Assembly: GCA_947568835.1 (NCBI GenBank)
Contig: OX387606.1
Location: 15,252,001 to 15,316,000 of the forward strand
Length of the DNA stretch: 64,000 bases
DNA from: Protonemura montana
Taxonomy: Eukaryota > Arthropoda > Insecta > Plecoptera > Nemouridae
Direction: 5' to 3'
The translations under genes were made by a program, and so were the position numbers. The notes under the pieces were generated by a model. That model was not told where the DNA came from, did no database searches, and saw only the letters and a program-made list of their open reading frames with translations. Below, in pieces: positions 51,233 to 62,199 of this stretch (its first letter is position 1; each line of letters starts with the position of its first letter).

Positions 51233-52766
51233 AATGCAAAATAAAATATATATATCGCAAGATGACACTTCCATCCCAATCTGTAAAGTCCTTCAGCGTG
51301 TAAATTAGATATGAAAACACAACCCAAATAAAGAGAGATGTAAAACTTGCATGTGAAGTATGGTCAGTACTATAGTTGACCTACGTGCCTACGCGGTAGT
51401 AGAACGTAGTCACGCTTAAATATCGGCCGTATCAACAAGATACAGCTACACCCGGTTTTTTTTTTTAACATGCAAAGCATTTTTGTTCCTGTTAAGTGTT
51501 ACAGACTGTTGATTTTATTCTTGTATTTTTAACTATAAGTCATAGTCCTCGTCGCATTGTGTTCCTACTATTTTACATTTTCCAGTACTATTTTTACATT
51601 ACATTTTCCAGTACCTAAAGGTGCTAAAAAACACGTTTTTTTCCAGAGATCGCATGAATTTTTTTTCGAAAACGATCTTTTAAATGAATTTGATCTTTTC
51701 TTGAAACCCTCCCCTATGAAACCTTCTGTGACGTTCTCTCGCTCTGAGGGAACTATTTTAGCACTTAGTAATCCCTATTTAACACCACGTAGAAGCCCGA
51801 TTATAACACTTGGGTATAAACCAGCTTCAGACGCTTTGAGAGGTCGTAAAGTTCGGGGGTGTACCACAAAATTGTCGCTATGTAGCTTTCTGGCTGTTCA
51901 GTGGTCCGTTAAGTTATCAACCATTACACATTACAACTTTTCTGATTGGCTGTTGCCAAGAAAATAACGAATTAACAGCCTGTTAAGCTCTCAACGTGCC
52001 ACAACAAAGCAGCACTTTGGATGTGCGAAATCAATGTGAATGTGAAAAGAACTCTTTCACCTCACTCATGATATGACTGTACTTTTAAGCACTTCGAATG
52101 AGTGTAGCGAGGGAAGCGAAGACTCACTTTGACTCTCCGAGCAAAACCATCACACTGTTTATTTTATTTATTCCTTTTTGTGTTTTTTTCTATTTTTTTT
52201 TTCGCTGTCTCATGATCAAACTACTTGCCGATTTCAATGGAATTTCCAGAACATTTTCAAAATAATATCAACTTTTTAAAATCGAATTAAAAAAATATAT
52301 TTTTGCATCTTACATTAATTGAAAACTTGGGCTGTGTCAACCTATGCATTAGAATTTCAGCAAACACGGGCATAGTGTCGTTGTATCATTTTTTCCTTGG
52401 CCATTTTTTGAACAATCGTTTTCCGGGGCTCTAAGACAAGGAGTTTGAAATCCACAAAATACGAAAAATGTAAATGGTGTGCTCATACTCTCGGCCCTCT
52501 CCACGTATGAATCGTAATCTGTATCTTGTAATTTAGATACTAGATGGCGGGTCCGTCGTTCAGATCGCACATGGTCGGTCTTTCGCTGTCAAAGATCAGT
52601 CGCTGTCACTTTATCGATACAAATGTCCTATTGGCGTTGTGCAATAACAAAACCATATTAATTTACAGGCTCACGATTCTTCACGCTGCCTTCGAGAGTT
52701 GTGCTCGATTAACCACCGTATTATAAGGAACATAAACTTTTTTGAAAACTACTTTTTCATTTGTCA
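51233..52766. other. Spacer and presumed promoter of the phosphoesterase gene
   Basis: Contains an open frame at 51557-51967 without ATG-context, homology or splice support (rejected). The promoter and 5'UTR of the gene starting at 52767 should lie near the right end; 52540-52640 is somewhat GC-richer. I see no clear TATA box at a decisive distance. Confidence 0.4.
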
Positions 52767-52889
52767 ATGGATATTGAAGTTCATCCACATACAAATGATC
52801 CAACAACAGCATGGCTTAATATTTCAAAAACCCAAAAGTGCATTAAAGTTAATGTCACTTCTCAAAACTCAGAAATTCCTATCGACAAG
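52767..52889 (+). CDS. MPPED-type metallophosphoesterase, exon 1 (residues 1-41)
   Basis: ATG at 52767 in context GTCAATGG opens MDIEVHPHTNDPTTAWLNIS and ends with SEIPIDK at donor AAG followed by GTAACG, phase 0. The frame joins directly to the catalytic domain in exon 2. The N-terminal region is shorter than in vertebrate MPPED1/2. The next gene upstream on this strand is Shroom, over 7 kb away. Confidence 0.82.
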
Positions 52890-52971
52890 GTAACGATATG
52901 TGTCTAATTTCTTTTGCTGTTAGAATCAACTCTTATAATAATGAAATTGAACCTCACTGACTTGTTCTCAG

Positions 52972-53116
52972 GTACGCGTCGTTTGCATGTCAGACACCCA
53001 CTCACTGACCCCACACATAAAATTTGACATACCACTTGGCGATATTTTTATACATGCAGGTGACTTCACTCAGTGTGGGCGGCACAAAGAAGTAGTGGAA
53101 TTCAACAACTGGCTAG
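52972..53116 (+). CDS. MPPED-type metallophosphoesterase, exon 2 (metal motifs I and II)
   Basis: Acceptor TTGTTCTCAG, donor GGCTAG followed by GTAAAC. VRVVCMSDTHSLTPHIKFD holds the D-x-H motif (Asp49, His51), and PLGDIFIHAGDFTQCGRHKE holds GD (Asp72). These match the 239FB/MPPED branch of class III phosphodiesterases, which hydrolyse cyclic nucleotides and related esters with bound Mn or similar metal. The order and spacing (SDTH, then GDIxxHAGDFT) are specific to this branch. The intron before it is only 82 bp. Confidence 0.93.
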
Positions 53117-53706
53117 GTAAACAAATTATTGATTACTTTGATAATTGATTATTCCACTTCATATGCTGTAGTTGCATACCAAGGGATGTAGTTTAGTCTG
53201 ACACAACATTAGCCAGATTCACCAGCCTAAACAGCTTGTAAAAGTCAAACCATATAATATAAACAACTTATTTCTGACAAAAGTATTTGGTACTTGTCTG
53301 TTAGCACTGCTCCATACTATTTTACATTTATTTGTACAGAAAAAAGACTAACCAGGAATCAAAACTAATGGTTGTTCAATACAACTACGAAAATGTATTG
53401 TAAATCTCAATTGACAGGAATTTTAAAATATGCCATCGATGGCTCGGAATCGAATGAACCATGGGAGGTGCAACCTAGATAAATTCACCCAATTTAACAG
53501 GGCTATCCATGATTGGTACTTGCTCAAGGAGACTAGTTGAGTTCAGACATGAAATTTAACTGTGTGTGGCTTTTAGAAGGAAATAGAAGCTTCAAGAAAG
53601 TAATATAAAATGTACACTTGAAGTTGTAAGGAATAAATAAAATTGCAAAAAATATGGAAGAACACAGCACTGGTAACAGACCAGTATCCATACAAAGATT
53701 ACCTAA

Positions 53707-54203
53707 GGGCCGATTTCACCAAAGCTGTTTAAATCTTGCTTTAATGGCGTTTAAGGGAGGTTTGATTAATTTTCCCCGTTTCGCTGTCATTTTGAAATAT
53801 TTGAAAGAAGATGTTTAGCTAGATACCAAGAAACACAAAACAAGACACTACACTACACACAAAGAACAAGAAAAAATAGTAACAATGTGTTTGCTAACAA
53901 TGAGAATATTTGGTTAGTTGGAAATACAAACAAAATATCAATGGGACGACTTACTCTGACCTCCAAATGACAGTTAAAAAGTTAAACCCGCATTCTTCGA
54001 GGTTTAAATCTTAAACGGCGAAAAGAGCAGAGAGAAAATAGTGACGGCTGCAAAATAAAATTTCTTCTATGTGATAGAGCAGAGATTTCTGCTCTTTTTT
54101 GTGTATTAAAATATCAGTGTTTGAAAGAAAATGACTGCGCCAGTTAAAATCACCCCTAAACAGCGTTTAAGAGCGTTTTAAACGTTTTTGGTGAAATCGG
54201 TTC
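53707..54203 (+). mobile_element. PIF/Harbinger-like MITE, 497 bp
   Basis: Left end GGGCCGATTTCACCAAAGC and right end TTTGGTGAAATCGGTTC form inverted termini, with internal TTTAAA-type repeats (GCGTTTAAGGG near the left, GCGTTTTAAACG near the right). The direct repeat TAA flanks both sides (53704-53706 and 54204-54206). A 3-bp TAA/TTA duplication and GGGCC-type termini are typical of PIF/Harbinger elements. No transposase frame, so non-autonomous. It lies in intron 2 of the phosphoesterase gene. Confidence 0.8.
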
Positions 54204-54413
54204 TAAGACTTGAAATACTAAATAGTTTCTAAAAAAATGGCCTCTGAGCATGTGCAACCAAGAATGGCACCATGCTTATATACCTAGTATTCTTAACAAC
54301 CTCTAGTTCTTTATATAATCTATTGTAAAATCTAAGCTTGCAAATTTGAAGAGGATTGAGGTTCAATTCTTCTGTATTTTTCTGTATATTTCCTTCAATT
54401 GGTACCACAACAG

Positions 54414-54657
54414 GAGAGCTGCCTCATCAGCACAAGATCGTGATAGCCGGGAACCACGAGTTGAGCTTTGACCCTAGTTTCACACATCCTCTCACCGGGC
54501 TTGCCCTAATCGACAAGATCCCAAGCCTGGGAATCCCCAAAAAATCTCTTTGCGAAGCAATCAAAAGCACCAATATACGAGAACAATTGACAAATTGCAT
54601 CTATCTTGAAGATTCAGAAGTTACATTGTTTGGTCTCAAGTTCTATGGATCTCCATG
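54414..54657 (+). CDS. MPPED-type metallophosphoesterase, exon 3 (GNHE motif)
   Basis: Acceptor TACCACAACAG, donor TCCATG followed by GTAAGC. ELPHQHKIVIAGNHELSFDP carries the GNHE motif (Asn103), the usual metal and phosphate ligand. After a helical insert the exon ends ...YLEDSEVTLFGLKFYGSPW, the W codon being completed by the next exon. Enters in phase 1, leaves in phase 2. Confidence 0.94.
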
Positions 54658-54920
54658 GTAAGCTTACTATTGTATATTGTACCATACCATTGTAACTTTT
54701 ATATGCCTAAAATAAATGAAAGATCAAAATACATGACATCAATTCCGGTTACCAAGTAGAAATTAACTTCGTGTGCTTTGATCTTAGATAAACATGCAAA
54801 AAAACCATTGCGAAATTTAATTTTTCACCATCGGAAGCTTGGTCCTTGGAAAGCTTGGATGCAACAAATCTGGTAGTTTGACTACTCTCCTCAAACAAAT
54901 CAACCAAACTGTTTAGTTTT

Positions 54921-55406
54921 GGAAAAACAGGTTCTCATGAGATCACCAGTTATGCAACACTGCGCTAGGTCAGGTATTGGATGGGTGACTATCACACACA
55001 TGACCAGTTCTTTATGATGGTTTTTAGACTCATGTCTGATTTAAACTTAGCACTAGTTTTAAGAAAAACTATTTGAAATAGATTTTGAATGCTAAGTGAA
55101 GGACAGCTAAAATTTCTATGTGGGAAATTTTAGTTGTCCTTCACTTAGCATTCAAAACCCATTTCAAATAGGGTTTCTTATGACCAGTTCTGTTTTTGTT
55201 TAGCGGGGTTAAATGAGGCACTGTTTTGAGAACGCGTCATGTGGCACAGGTCCTTTGAAAGCGACATTATTCCACTAGGTGCTCGTTGCCAGGAGTAGGT
55301 TACGTACCGGCACTGAGTTTCCCCTCCCCCAATCTTTCACCGCCGCTATTAGAACAGTGCCACAGGACCCGCTTTCAAACCAATGTTTCGGTCAACACCA
55401 CAAATC
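54921..55406 (+). mobile_element. 5S-rRNA-derived SINE, copy C (split by a nested insertion)
   Basis: The head GGTTCTCATGAGATCACCAG, then GGTATTGGATGGGTGAC and ACATGACCAGTTCT, equals the 5S-like head of copy A. It is interrupted at 55012-55179 and resumes at 55180. The later part (GCACTGTTTTGAGAACGCGT; GTGCCACAGGACCCG; AACACCACAAAT at the end) matches the tail with rearrangement. Lies in intron 3 of the phosphoesterase gene, downstream of exon 3. Confidence 0.72.
55012..55179 (-). mobile_element. 168-bp foldback element nested in the 5S-SINE
   Basis: Flanked by a 12-bp direct repeat ATGACCAGTTCT (55000-55011 and 55180-55191) that is single in the uninterrupted SINE copy A, so it is a target duplication. 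The insert's right part is a strong hairpin with about 56-bp arms (55060-55116 and 55124-55179) around TATGTGG. Its left part is the reverse complement of 49705-49790. The 12-bp duplication points to a retroelement mechanism more than to cut-and-paste. Confidence 0.8.
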
Positions 55407-55489
55407 ATATCAGGTCTCATCCCAGGATCCAGCCAGTTGCTATAAGGAGAGTGGGCTCTCATATTTAGACCTAAAACAATATTAATAAG

Positions 55490-56897
55490 TAGAGCCAAGA
55501 TTTTACGGTGTTATGATTTCGATAATTTCGTGGTAAGCTTTTTGGATTTCGGTGTTATGGCGGTGTTATGGAAAAAGTACAGAATTTCGTGTCAGATTTC
55601 ACACATAGGTGACGAAAAAAGAAGGTACGCGTTTTTAGCATTAGTTTTATCGAAATTTTAGTGCTAATTATTTGAATTTTAGCGTTTATAGCTAAATAGA
55701 AAAAAAGAGCTTTTGCTATCTACATTCGAAAGGAATGCAGATTTAGGGTAAGCACTGGGATCTCTAATAAAGAAGTGATCAATAATAATTACAATAAAGC
55801 AAATATTTAGTGTAGGTCCTCAACATCGGTATTTGTAAGGGACTTGGAACAAAATTAATAGCACAAATCAATATTTTACATAAATGCCACCATGAAATAC
55901 ATTGTATGGCAGTATGAGCAACACCTACTACTTGTTAAAACTTAACATTGAACAAGTTTCAATGGTAGCTTCCTTCATTCTTGTTCCTTTGTCAGTCAGC
56001 ACAAGGTTTTATTGACTAAAAAACCTCTCTGCATCAACACTGTTCACTGGGGCTGAAATAGTTTGCTAAGTCAGAACTGCAAATGAGGGGTTTGAGATTT
56101 TTATGTCCATTAGAAATTGAATTAGACCCACTGCCTGGTACTAACAACATACTTTGCAAGATTGTCTTTTTTCTCCCAGACAAGTCTGGTGTTCCAGATT
56201 CCACACATCAAAATATATCCATCACTCACAAAGAGTTGCTTTGCTTGATCCTCAAAAGTCAAAGATTTATTACACCCCATTGAAATTTGAAATCCCAGCT
56301 AATCTCTATATAGACTGAATGCATGTGGTGCTGGTGCTCACATGGCAAGGAGGGGAAGATTCAGCCAACCAATGGCAATGGTTTTCTACAGCAAACATTT
56401 TGCCCCACTACTTCTACCCCCTAAGCTTAGGAATGTTGACAGCATTTGATGAGAAACAGACCTGAATATGACAAATCCATGGAAATGTGTGTTTACAGAG
56501 ATAAAATAAACATTCTACATTTTTGCATGGAAACAAGTGGCTATTTCGCAAAATACACGAATTTTAGTGAAATAGCTTCATTATCTCTCAATTTAGCATA
56601 AAAACAAATAGGTTTGTTTATTTATTTTCCGTGAAATATGATTTAATAAAAATGAAAAAAATAACAGATTATCTGAAATTGAAGATAATTGGATGGGAAA
56701 AGGCTCATTTCGCGATGATTTCGCGGGAAATAGTTGATTTCGGTGTTATGGATGATTTTTCGTGAATTTCGCGTTTTGTCGCGATGAGCTTCTTACATAT
56801 TTGAGATGGGAATTCAATGAATCGCACTCATTTGTAAGAAAAATAAGAGATAAGAACAATTCGCGATTTCGCGCATCACCATATAATCGTGGCTCTA
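55490..56897 (+). mobile_element. hAT-type element, copy 1 (1408 bp)
   Basis: Termini TAGAGCCAAGATTTTACGGTG and, at the right end read in reverse complement, TAGAGCCACGATTATATGGTG. The 8-bp direct repeat TTAATAAG flanks it (55482-55489, 56898-56905). TAGAG fits the YARNG start of hAT elements, and 8 bp is their duplication size. Subterminal TTTCGCG and TTTCGGTGTTATGG motifs cluster near both ends. It sits in intron 4 side of the gene, ending 117 bp before exon 4. No intact transposase. Confidence 0.88.
55982..56050 (-). pseudogene. hAT transposase C-terminal dimerisation motif, broken
   Basis: On the minus strand of copy 1, PVNSVDAERFFSQ is followed by an in-frame stop and then NLVLTDK. This is the well-known hAT C-terminal signature (SxxxAERxFS type). 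The stop and lack of any further long frame show it is a relic. In copy 2 part of this segment is deleted (around 58056-58062). Confidence 0.8.
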
Positions 56898-57014
56898 TTA
56901 ATAAGGTTTTAGAAAGAAGACAACTATTTAGTCTAAATGGTTACAATATTGAACCGTCCTTTCAAGTCTCAACGACAACCAATTGCAATGAACACTTTAC
57001 TGAATTGTTTAAAG

Positions 57015-57241
57015 GCAGCCTCGCTACTGCGACTGGGCTTTCAACCTACCTCGTGGTGAAGAGTGTCTGCGCCGCTGGGACCGAATCCCACATGACACAG
57101 CCGTCCTGGTGACGCACACACCACCTGTCGGCCATGGCGACAGAACATGCACGGGAGTACGCGCCGGATGTGTTGAGCTTCTGGCCACTGTTCAGCGTCG
57201 TGTGCGTCCTAAGTACCACGTGTTTGGGCACATCCACGAAG
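57015..57241 (+). CDS. MPPED-type metallophosphoesterase, exon 4 (catalytic His motifs)
   Basis: The acceptor AAAG before GCAGCC is chosen because it completes W171 and gives QPRYCDWAFNLPRGE, the family pattern; the AG four bases later would break it. VLVTHTPPVGHGDR holds His205 and KYHVFGHIHE holds His243 and His245. Vertebrate MPPED2 has Gly where His243 stands here and is weakly active; with His at this position the enzyme should be fully active. The exon lies between two hAT copies. Donor GAAG followed by GTGGGT, phase 1. Confidence 0.92.
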
Positions 57242-57567
57242 GTGGGTTTGGGTAACAATGCTTCTGTTGGCATCATGAATTAGGTGGAATCATTGGGATT
57301 TTCTTTACTATCTCACAAGTCAGTGAGGTATAGTAGAGTTTTCCCAGTTTCACTTAGATTAAAACAAGATTATATTAATATTCCCAAAAATTAAATACAT
57401 ACATAATTATTCCCATTCACCTCAAGGATATTGGTAGCATACATTTCTGACAAGGACAAAAAAAGCAAAAATAGTGAACAGGGGGCTATAGGCATACATT
57501 TTCCTGATGTGCATCAAACAATGTGTATTAAAGAACTGGAAGTCACTTAAAACTTATGTCTAATAAG

Positions 57568-58946
57568 TAGAGCCAAGATTTTACGGTGTTATGATTTCGA
57601 TAATTTCGTGGTAAGCTTTTTGGATTTCGGTGTTATGGCGGTGTTATGGAAAAAGTACAGAATTTCATGTCTATAACAGATTTCAGACATAGGTGACGAA
57701 AAAAAGAAAAAACGTTTTTTTAGCATTAGTTTTATCGAAATTTTAGTGCTAATTATTTGAATTTTAGCGTTTATAGCTAAATAGAAAAAAGGGGTTTTGC
57801 GATCTACATTCGAAAGGAATGAAGATTTAGGGTAAGCACTGGGATCTTTAATAAAGAAGTGATCAATAATAATTACAATAAAGCAAATATTTAGTGTAGG
57901 TCCTCAACATCGGTATTTGTTAGGGACTTGGAACAAAATTAATAGCACAAATCAATATTTTACATAAATGCCACCATGAAATACATTGTATGGCAGTAAG
58001 AGCGACACCTACCACTTGTTAAACTGAACATTGAACAAGTTTCAATGGTAGCTTCCCTAAAAAACCTCTCTGCATCAACACTGTTCACTGGGACCCAAAT
58101 AGTTTGCTAAGTCAGAACTGCAAATGAGAAGTTTGAAATTTTTATGTCCATTAGAATTTGAATTAGACCCACTGCCTGGTACTAACAACATACATTGCAA
58201 GATTGTCTTTTTTCTCCCAGACAAGTCTGGTGTTCCAGATTCCACACATGAAAATATATCCATCACTCACAAAGAGTTGCTTTGCTTGATCCTCAAAAGT
58301 CAAAGATTTATTACACCCCATTGAAATTTGAAATCCCAGCTAATCTCTATATAGACTGAATGCATGTGGTGCTGGTGCTCACATGGCTAGGAGGGGAAGA
58401 TTCAGCCAACCAATGGCAATGGTTTCCTACTGCAAACATTTTGCCCCACTACTTCTACCCCCTAAACTTAGGAATGTTGACAGCATTTGATGAGAAACAG
58501 ACCTGAATATGACAAATTCATGGAAATGTGTGTTTAGAGAGATAAAATAAACATTTTAAATATTTTGCATGGAAATAAGTGGCTATTTCGCAAAATACAC
58601 ATATTTCAGTGAAATAGCTTCATTATCTCTTAATTTAGCATAAAAACACACGGGTTATTTTATTTGTTTATTTATTTTCCGTGAAATATGGTTTGATAAA
58701 AATGAAAAAAAAACCGATTATCTGAAATTTAAGATAATTGGATGGGAAAAGGCTCATTTCGCGATGATTTCGCGGAAAATAGTTGATTTCGTTGTTATGG
58801 ATGATTTTTCGTGAATTTCGCGTTTTGTCGCGATGAGCTTCTTACATATTTGAGTTGGGAATTCAATGAATCGCACTCATTTGTAAGAATAACAAGAGAT
58901 AAGAACAATTCGCGATTTCGCGCATCACCATATAATCGTGGCTCTA
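57568..58946 (+). mobile_element. hAT-type element, copy 2 (1379 bp)
   Basis: Near-identical to copy 1 in the same orientation, with the same TAGAGCC termini and its own 8-bp direct repeat CTAATAAG (57560-57567, 58947-58954). Distinct duplications prove two insertion events and not a segmental copy. It occupies most of intron 5 side of the gene before the last exon, and is shorter mainly through a deletion in the transposase relic. Confidence 0.88.
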
Positions 58947-59047
58947 CTAATAAGTAATAACAAACATTTCAAAATATCCTGCACCTATATCTAATGTTGT
59001 CTTATATCTGTGTGCCTGTGACTAATAGTGATAATCATTTTTTCCAG

Positions 59048-59175
59048 GGTATGGTATCTCCTCAGACGGCCAAATTATCTTCATAAACGCTTCAACATGC
59101 GACCTGAACTATCTGCCAACAAATCCACCAATTGTTTTCGACATAAAATTACCGCCAGGAGTGAAGAAAGTGTGA
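59048..59175 (+). CDS. MPPED-type metallophosphoesterase, last exon (residues 247-288)
   Basis: Acceptor TTTTTTCCAG; stop TGA at 59173-59175. GYGISSDGQIIFINASTCDL then NYLPTNPPIVFDIKLPPG is the conserved family C-terminus (INASTC, PTNPPIVFD). The five exons sum to 867 bp, 288 residues plus stop, so the gene is complete. Confidence 0.94.
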
Positions 59176-61125
59176 AATTATTGAATAGAAACTCCAGCTA
59201 TTGTTCCTAAAAAGCCTTTCTCGCAGTATCATTTGTACTTGTATAAAGATGCCAACCTCGCGGGTACGAAAGAAAGATACCCGAGCTACGAACCTATTAG
59301 GGTGACAAAGATGCCATTAAATTCTTACATTCTTCTTTATTATATCACGATGACATTCTCAATACTCATTTATCTGTTCAGAATGCCCCAACTAGTCATT
59401 GCTATTTTACCCTATACTGATATTAAGAGGGACAAGATAAGGAGCTTGATACTAGGATTTTTCTACATTAGATATATAGGGCAGATCTACAAATTAATCG
59501 TTTTGTTCAAGATGATAAGATAGGTTATGTAACTTTACCTAAAAGTATTATTTCCATCAATCAGATTCGAGACTCAAAGGTTAAATGAAACAATTCAGTG
59601 CGAGTAAAGTTACGTAACCTAACCAAATGTTAAGATACTTGAGAACTCATTGTATGTAGTACAAATATTCTTTTACTTTTTTATTTCAATTTTAAAATAA
59701 ATTTTAACAAGAAAATAACCAAGTTTTGGCTATTCTTATTATTTTTATCTTGTTATGCAGATTAAGTGATGGCTTCTACGATAGTAGATATAACCAATTC
59801 ATATTTTTAGGTAAATATCTACCCAGCTATGTATCCAAGCGTGCATATTTCATCCTCAACAGTGAATCCTTCCTACAGCCACAGTTCTCACAGTACTATG
59901 CACAGCGTAGAGAAAACAATCCAAAATTCTGACAATCATTCGACAGTTTGCAAAGTTCACACTTCACAGTAGTAATTTTATTTCTAACGATTACTAAAAA
60001 TGTAATCAGGAAACATGTTCAGTGATTAGACACAGCTTATCTAAATTTAAATGTGCTGCCTCTAAATGAAGCTCATAACATTTCATAATTAATACAAATT
60101 AATTGTTTATCAAAAACTTGAAGTAAAGTCAATTCACAAAGAAGCAAGTTTAGAAAATAATCTAGCCTACATACATATATTTAATAAATTGATTCACATT
60201 TTCTAAACCTAGGATAATTGATGCACTGTGAAAAAAAAATAGATCTATTTCATGAACATTCAAAATCTTTTGTCTAGATCTCAAGCACAGCTCAACAAAT
60301 GACAAACTCGCTTCATGCTCCACAGAAAGAGAGAAAATACATGTTTTACTGACAGTTTTCACGTTGTTTGCAAAAGACAATCATTTCACGCTACTGTTAC
60401 TGTTCACGCTGGGTGAATCCACTTGCGAAGCAGTAAAAGTCTGCGTTGCTCTTTAAAATGCATTCACTAGGTCCGCGCAAAACAGTACTGGCTACTTATA
60501 GAAAAGTAATATTTAGGTATACAATTTAAACTACATTAAACGAATGGACAATGTGTGTAAGATCACTAAGGAGTCTAAATTTTTGTCGTGAAGGCTCAAC
60601 AGATTACCTCAATAGATTACCTAGTGCCCGAAACAAAGAGTAGGCTTTGCGATAGAACGATCATTTTAAAATAAATCGACAGTTCTACAAAACTGTATCT
60701 TACATATCTGCTAACAAAAAGCCAAGCCTCCAGAGTGGGTTACCTCTTATTTCATTGCTTGTCTTTGTCAAAGAGACAGAAATGTGAACTCTTTGAGGGT
60801 CTGTTTAGGGAATGAAAAATAAAGGCATAAAAATTACTCTTGTGAGTTACGACCGAGACGAAGAACAAGACGCACATGAAAATAAACCACGAATAAACCC
60901 CCAACTGCAAATAAACTAGGAGTTTTCATTTGATCAAAACAAAAAGAGATCATGATTACTGATTTTAGCAGAGACGTAAGGTAGGAAGCTTTGTAACCGT
61001 CGCACGCATTTAGCACAGTGAGTATTCAAACACAATTTTAAAATAAAAGTTCCGCAAAAAGCCGATTTTAGAGGGCTGTCCATGGGGCCTTGCCATGGAA
61101 GTAATAGATGGGTGGATCAAGTAAA
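59176..61125. other. Convergent intergenic region with the 3'UTRs of two genes
   Basis: The phosphoesterase ends to the right and the pyrophosphokinase to the left, so both 3' ends fall here. An AATAAA at 59696-59701 is a good poly(A) signal for the plus-strand gene. TTTATT at 59977-59982 (AATAAA on the minus strand) is a possible but distant signal for the other. Open frames at 59233-59523 and 59726-59932 are AT-rich and not supported. Confidence 0.5.
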
Positions 61126-61218
61126 TCAATAAGGAACGTTCGAGAAGAGATACGATACCGACTCTCCGTTGTGTGTCCGCCGTACTGCCTCCGCAAACAT
61201 CATTGACACGTCGATACA
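61126..61218 (-). CDS. Ribose-phosphate pyrophosphokinase, last exon
   Basis: On the minus strand, acceptor TATGTTCCAG leads to [20 protein letters not shown] followed by [10 protein letters not shown] and stop TGA (61128-61126). This is the PRPS C-terminus (family form VIDIS...[18 protein letters not shown]). Enters in phase 0, consistent with the preceding exon. Cys at the first position where the family usually has Val is slightly unusual. Confidence 0.94.
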   Translation of the reverse strand, partial: CIDVSMMFAEAVRRTHNGESVSYLFSNVPY

Positions 61219-61789
61219 CTGGAACATAATAAATTGACCTCAAGAGCAAATCACAGGATATGAATCCAGCCTAGCTCCAGCTAATATAATAATTAATGAA
61301 ATGAACCTACATTATTGAACATACTCCTTGGGGAACAAGCATTCAGTCCAAATATAACACTGAATTTTACCAAGTTACTTCTTAAGCCAAGCAAATGTGA
61401 GCCAAGCACAGGCTTGGCATAAGGGCTATGCACCCAGAAGATATTGTTTTAAGTACATATTACAAATATGGTGGGGCAGGAAGCACCGAAATAAGCATGC
61501 ATATAATTTCTTTAATTGCAAATCTATCTTTGTGAAGATAAAAACTCAAAATCTGTAGCTATCTAAGCTTGTAAATGCTGTGAATGTTGTCAAATTGATG
61601 GAGCTCCTATACTTAGCAAGCCTAACCCATGATAGAAGATGTGTAAGCTAATCTGGGGTTCCAGAATCCCCAGAGAAAGGTTATATTAAATTGTCATCTC
61701 AAGTCCACACTTAACGTTTGAACTGAAAGAAATGCTCATTCTGTTATCCTTGCATTGTTTCAAGTTTCAATAAGGCCATAGCAACTCAC
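61219..61789. other. Intron of the pyrophosphokinase gene
   Basis: AT-rich sequence between two well-supported minus-strand exons; nothing else seen. Confidence 0.75.
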
Positions 61790-61949
61790 CTGTATCTTAG
61801 GGCAGTCTTTCATGTGTTGTTCTTGCGGTATCGTGTTGGTGACTACGACTGCCTCAAAGCAGGCATTGTTAATCCGCGAGATGGCCGGACCCGAGAAGAT
61901 GCCATGCGTCAGTATCGCATAAACTTTCGTTGCGCCCGCTTCTAGCAGC
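61790..61949 (-). CDS. Ribose-phosphate pyrophosphokinase, penultimate exon
   Basis: Acceptor ATTACTTGCAG, donor ATACAG followed by GTGAGT on the minus strand. Encodes [40 protein letters not shown] and [24 protein letters not shown] and VTNTIPQ are family signatures of the C-terminal phosphoribosyltransferase-like half. The K before it is split over the junction. Confidence 0.95.
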
Positions 61950-62199
61950 CTGCAAGTAATTGCGTTTGCGAGAAATGTTAATCAACATCTTTGAAGTCCA
62001 ATTCAGGCAAGAAGGGAAATCAGGAAAAAGGATTGTGCATAGGATCCAAAATCCTGATTCATTTTTATTCGAGTTGTGCATAATAAAATCCAAATCTTTG
62101 CATAGCCCCGTCACAAAAACCTTACCTTTTCAAGAAACAGTTAAATTTTAAGATATTTTTTTCAGTTTTGCTCAGTGTTGAAGAGGTTTGTGATCTTAA

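Noticed and set aside
51557-51967. 136-codon open frame in the spacer before the phosphoesterase
   Set aside because: Phe/Ser/Leu-rich AT-type composition with no family match or splice borders.
56083-56283. 66-codon frame repeated in both hAT copies (also 58124-58324)
   Set aside because: It is open on the strand opposite to the transposase relic and is shared only because the elements are copies; no family match.
59233-59523. 96-codon hydrophobic frame after the phosphoesterase stop
   Set aside because: It falls in the presumed 3'UTR, is AT-rich and Ile/Tyr/Leu-dominated, and has no homology.
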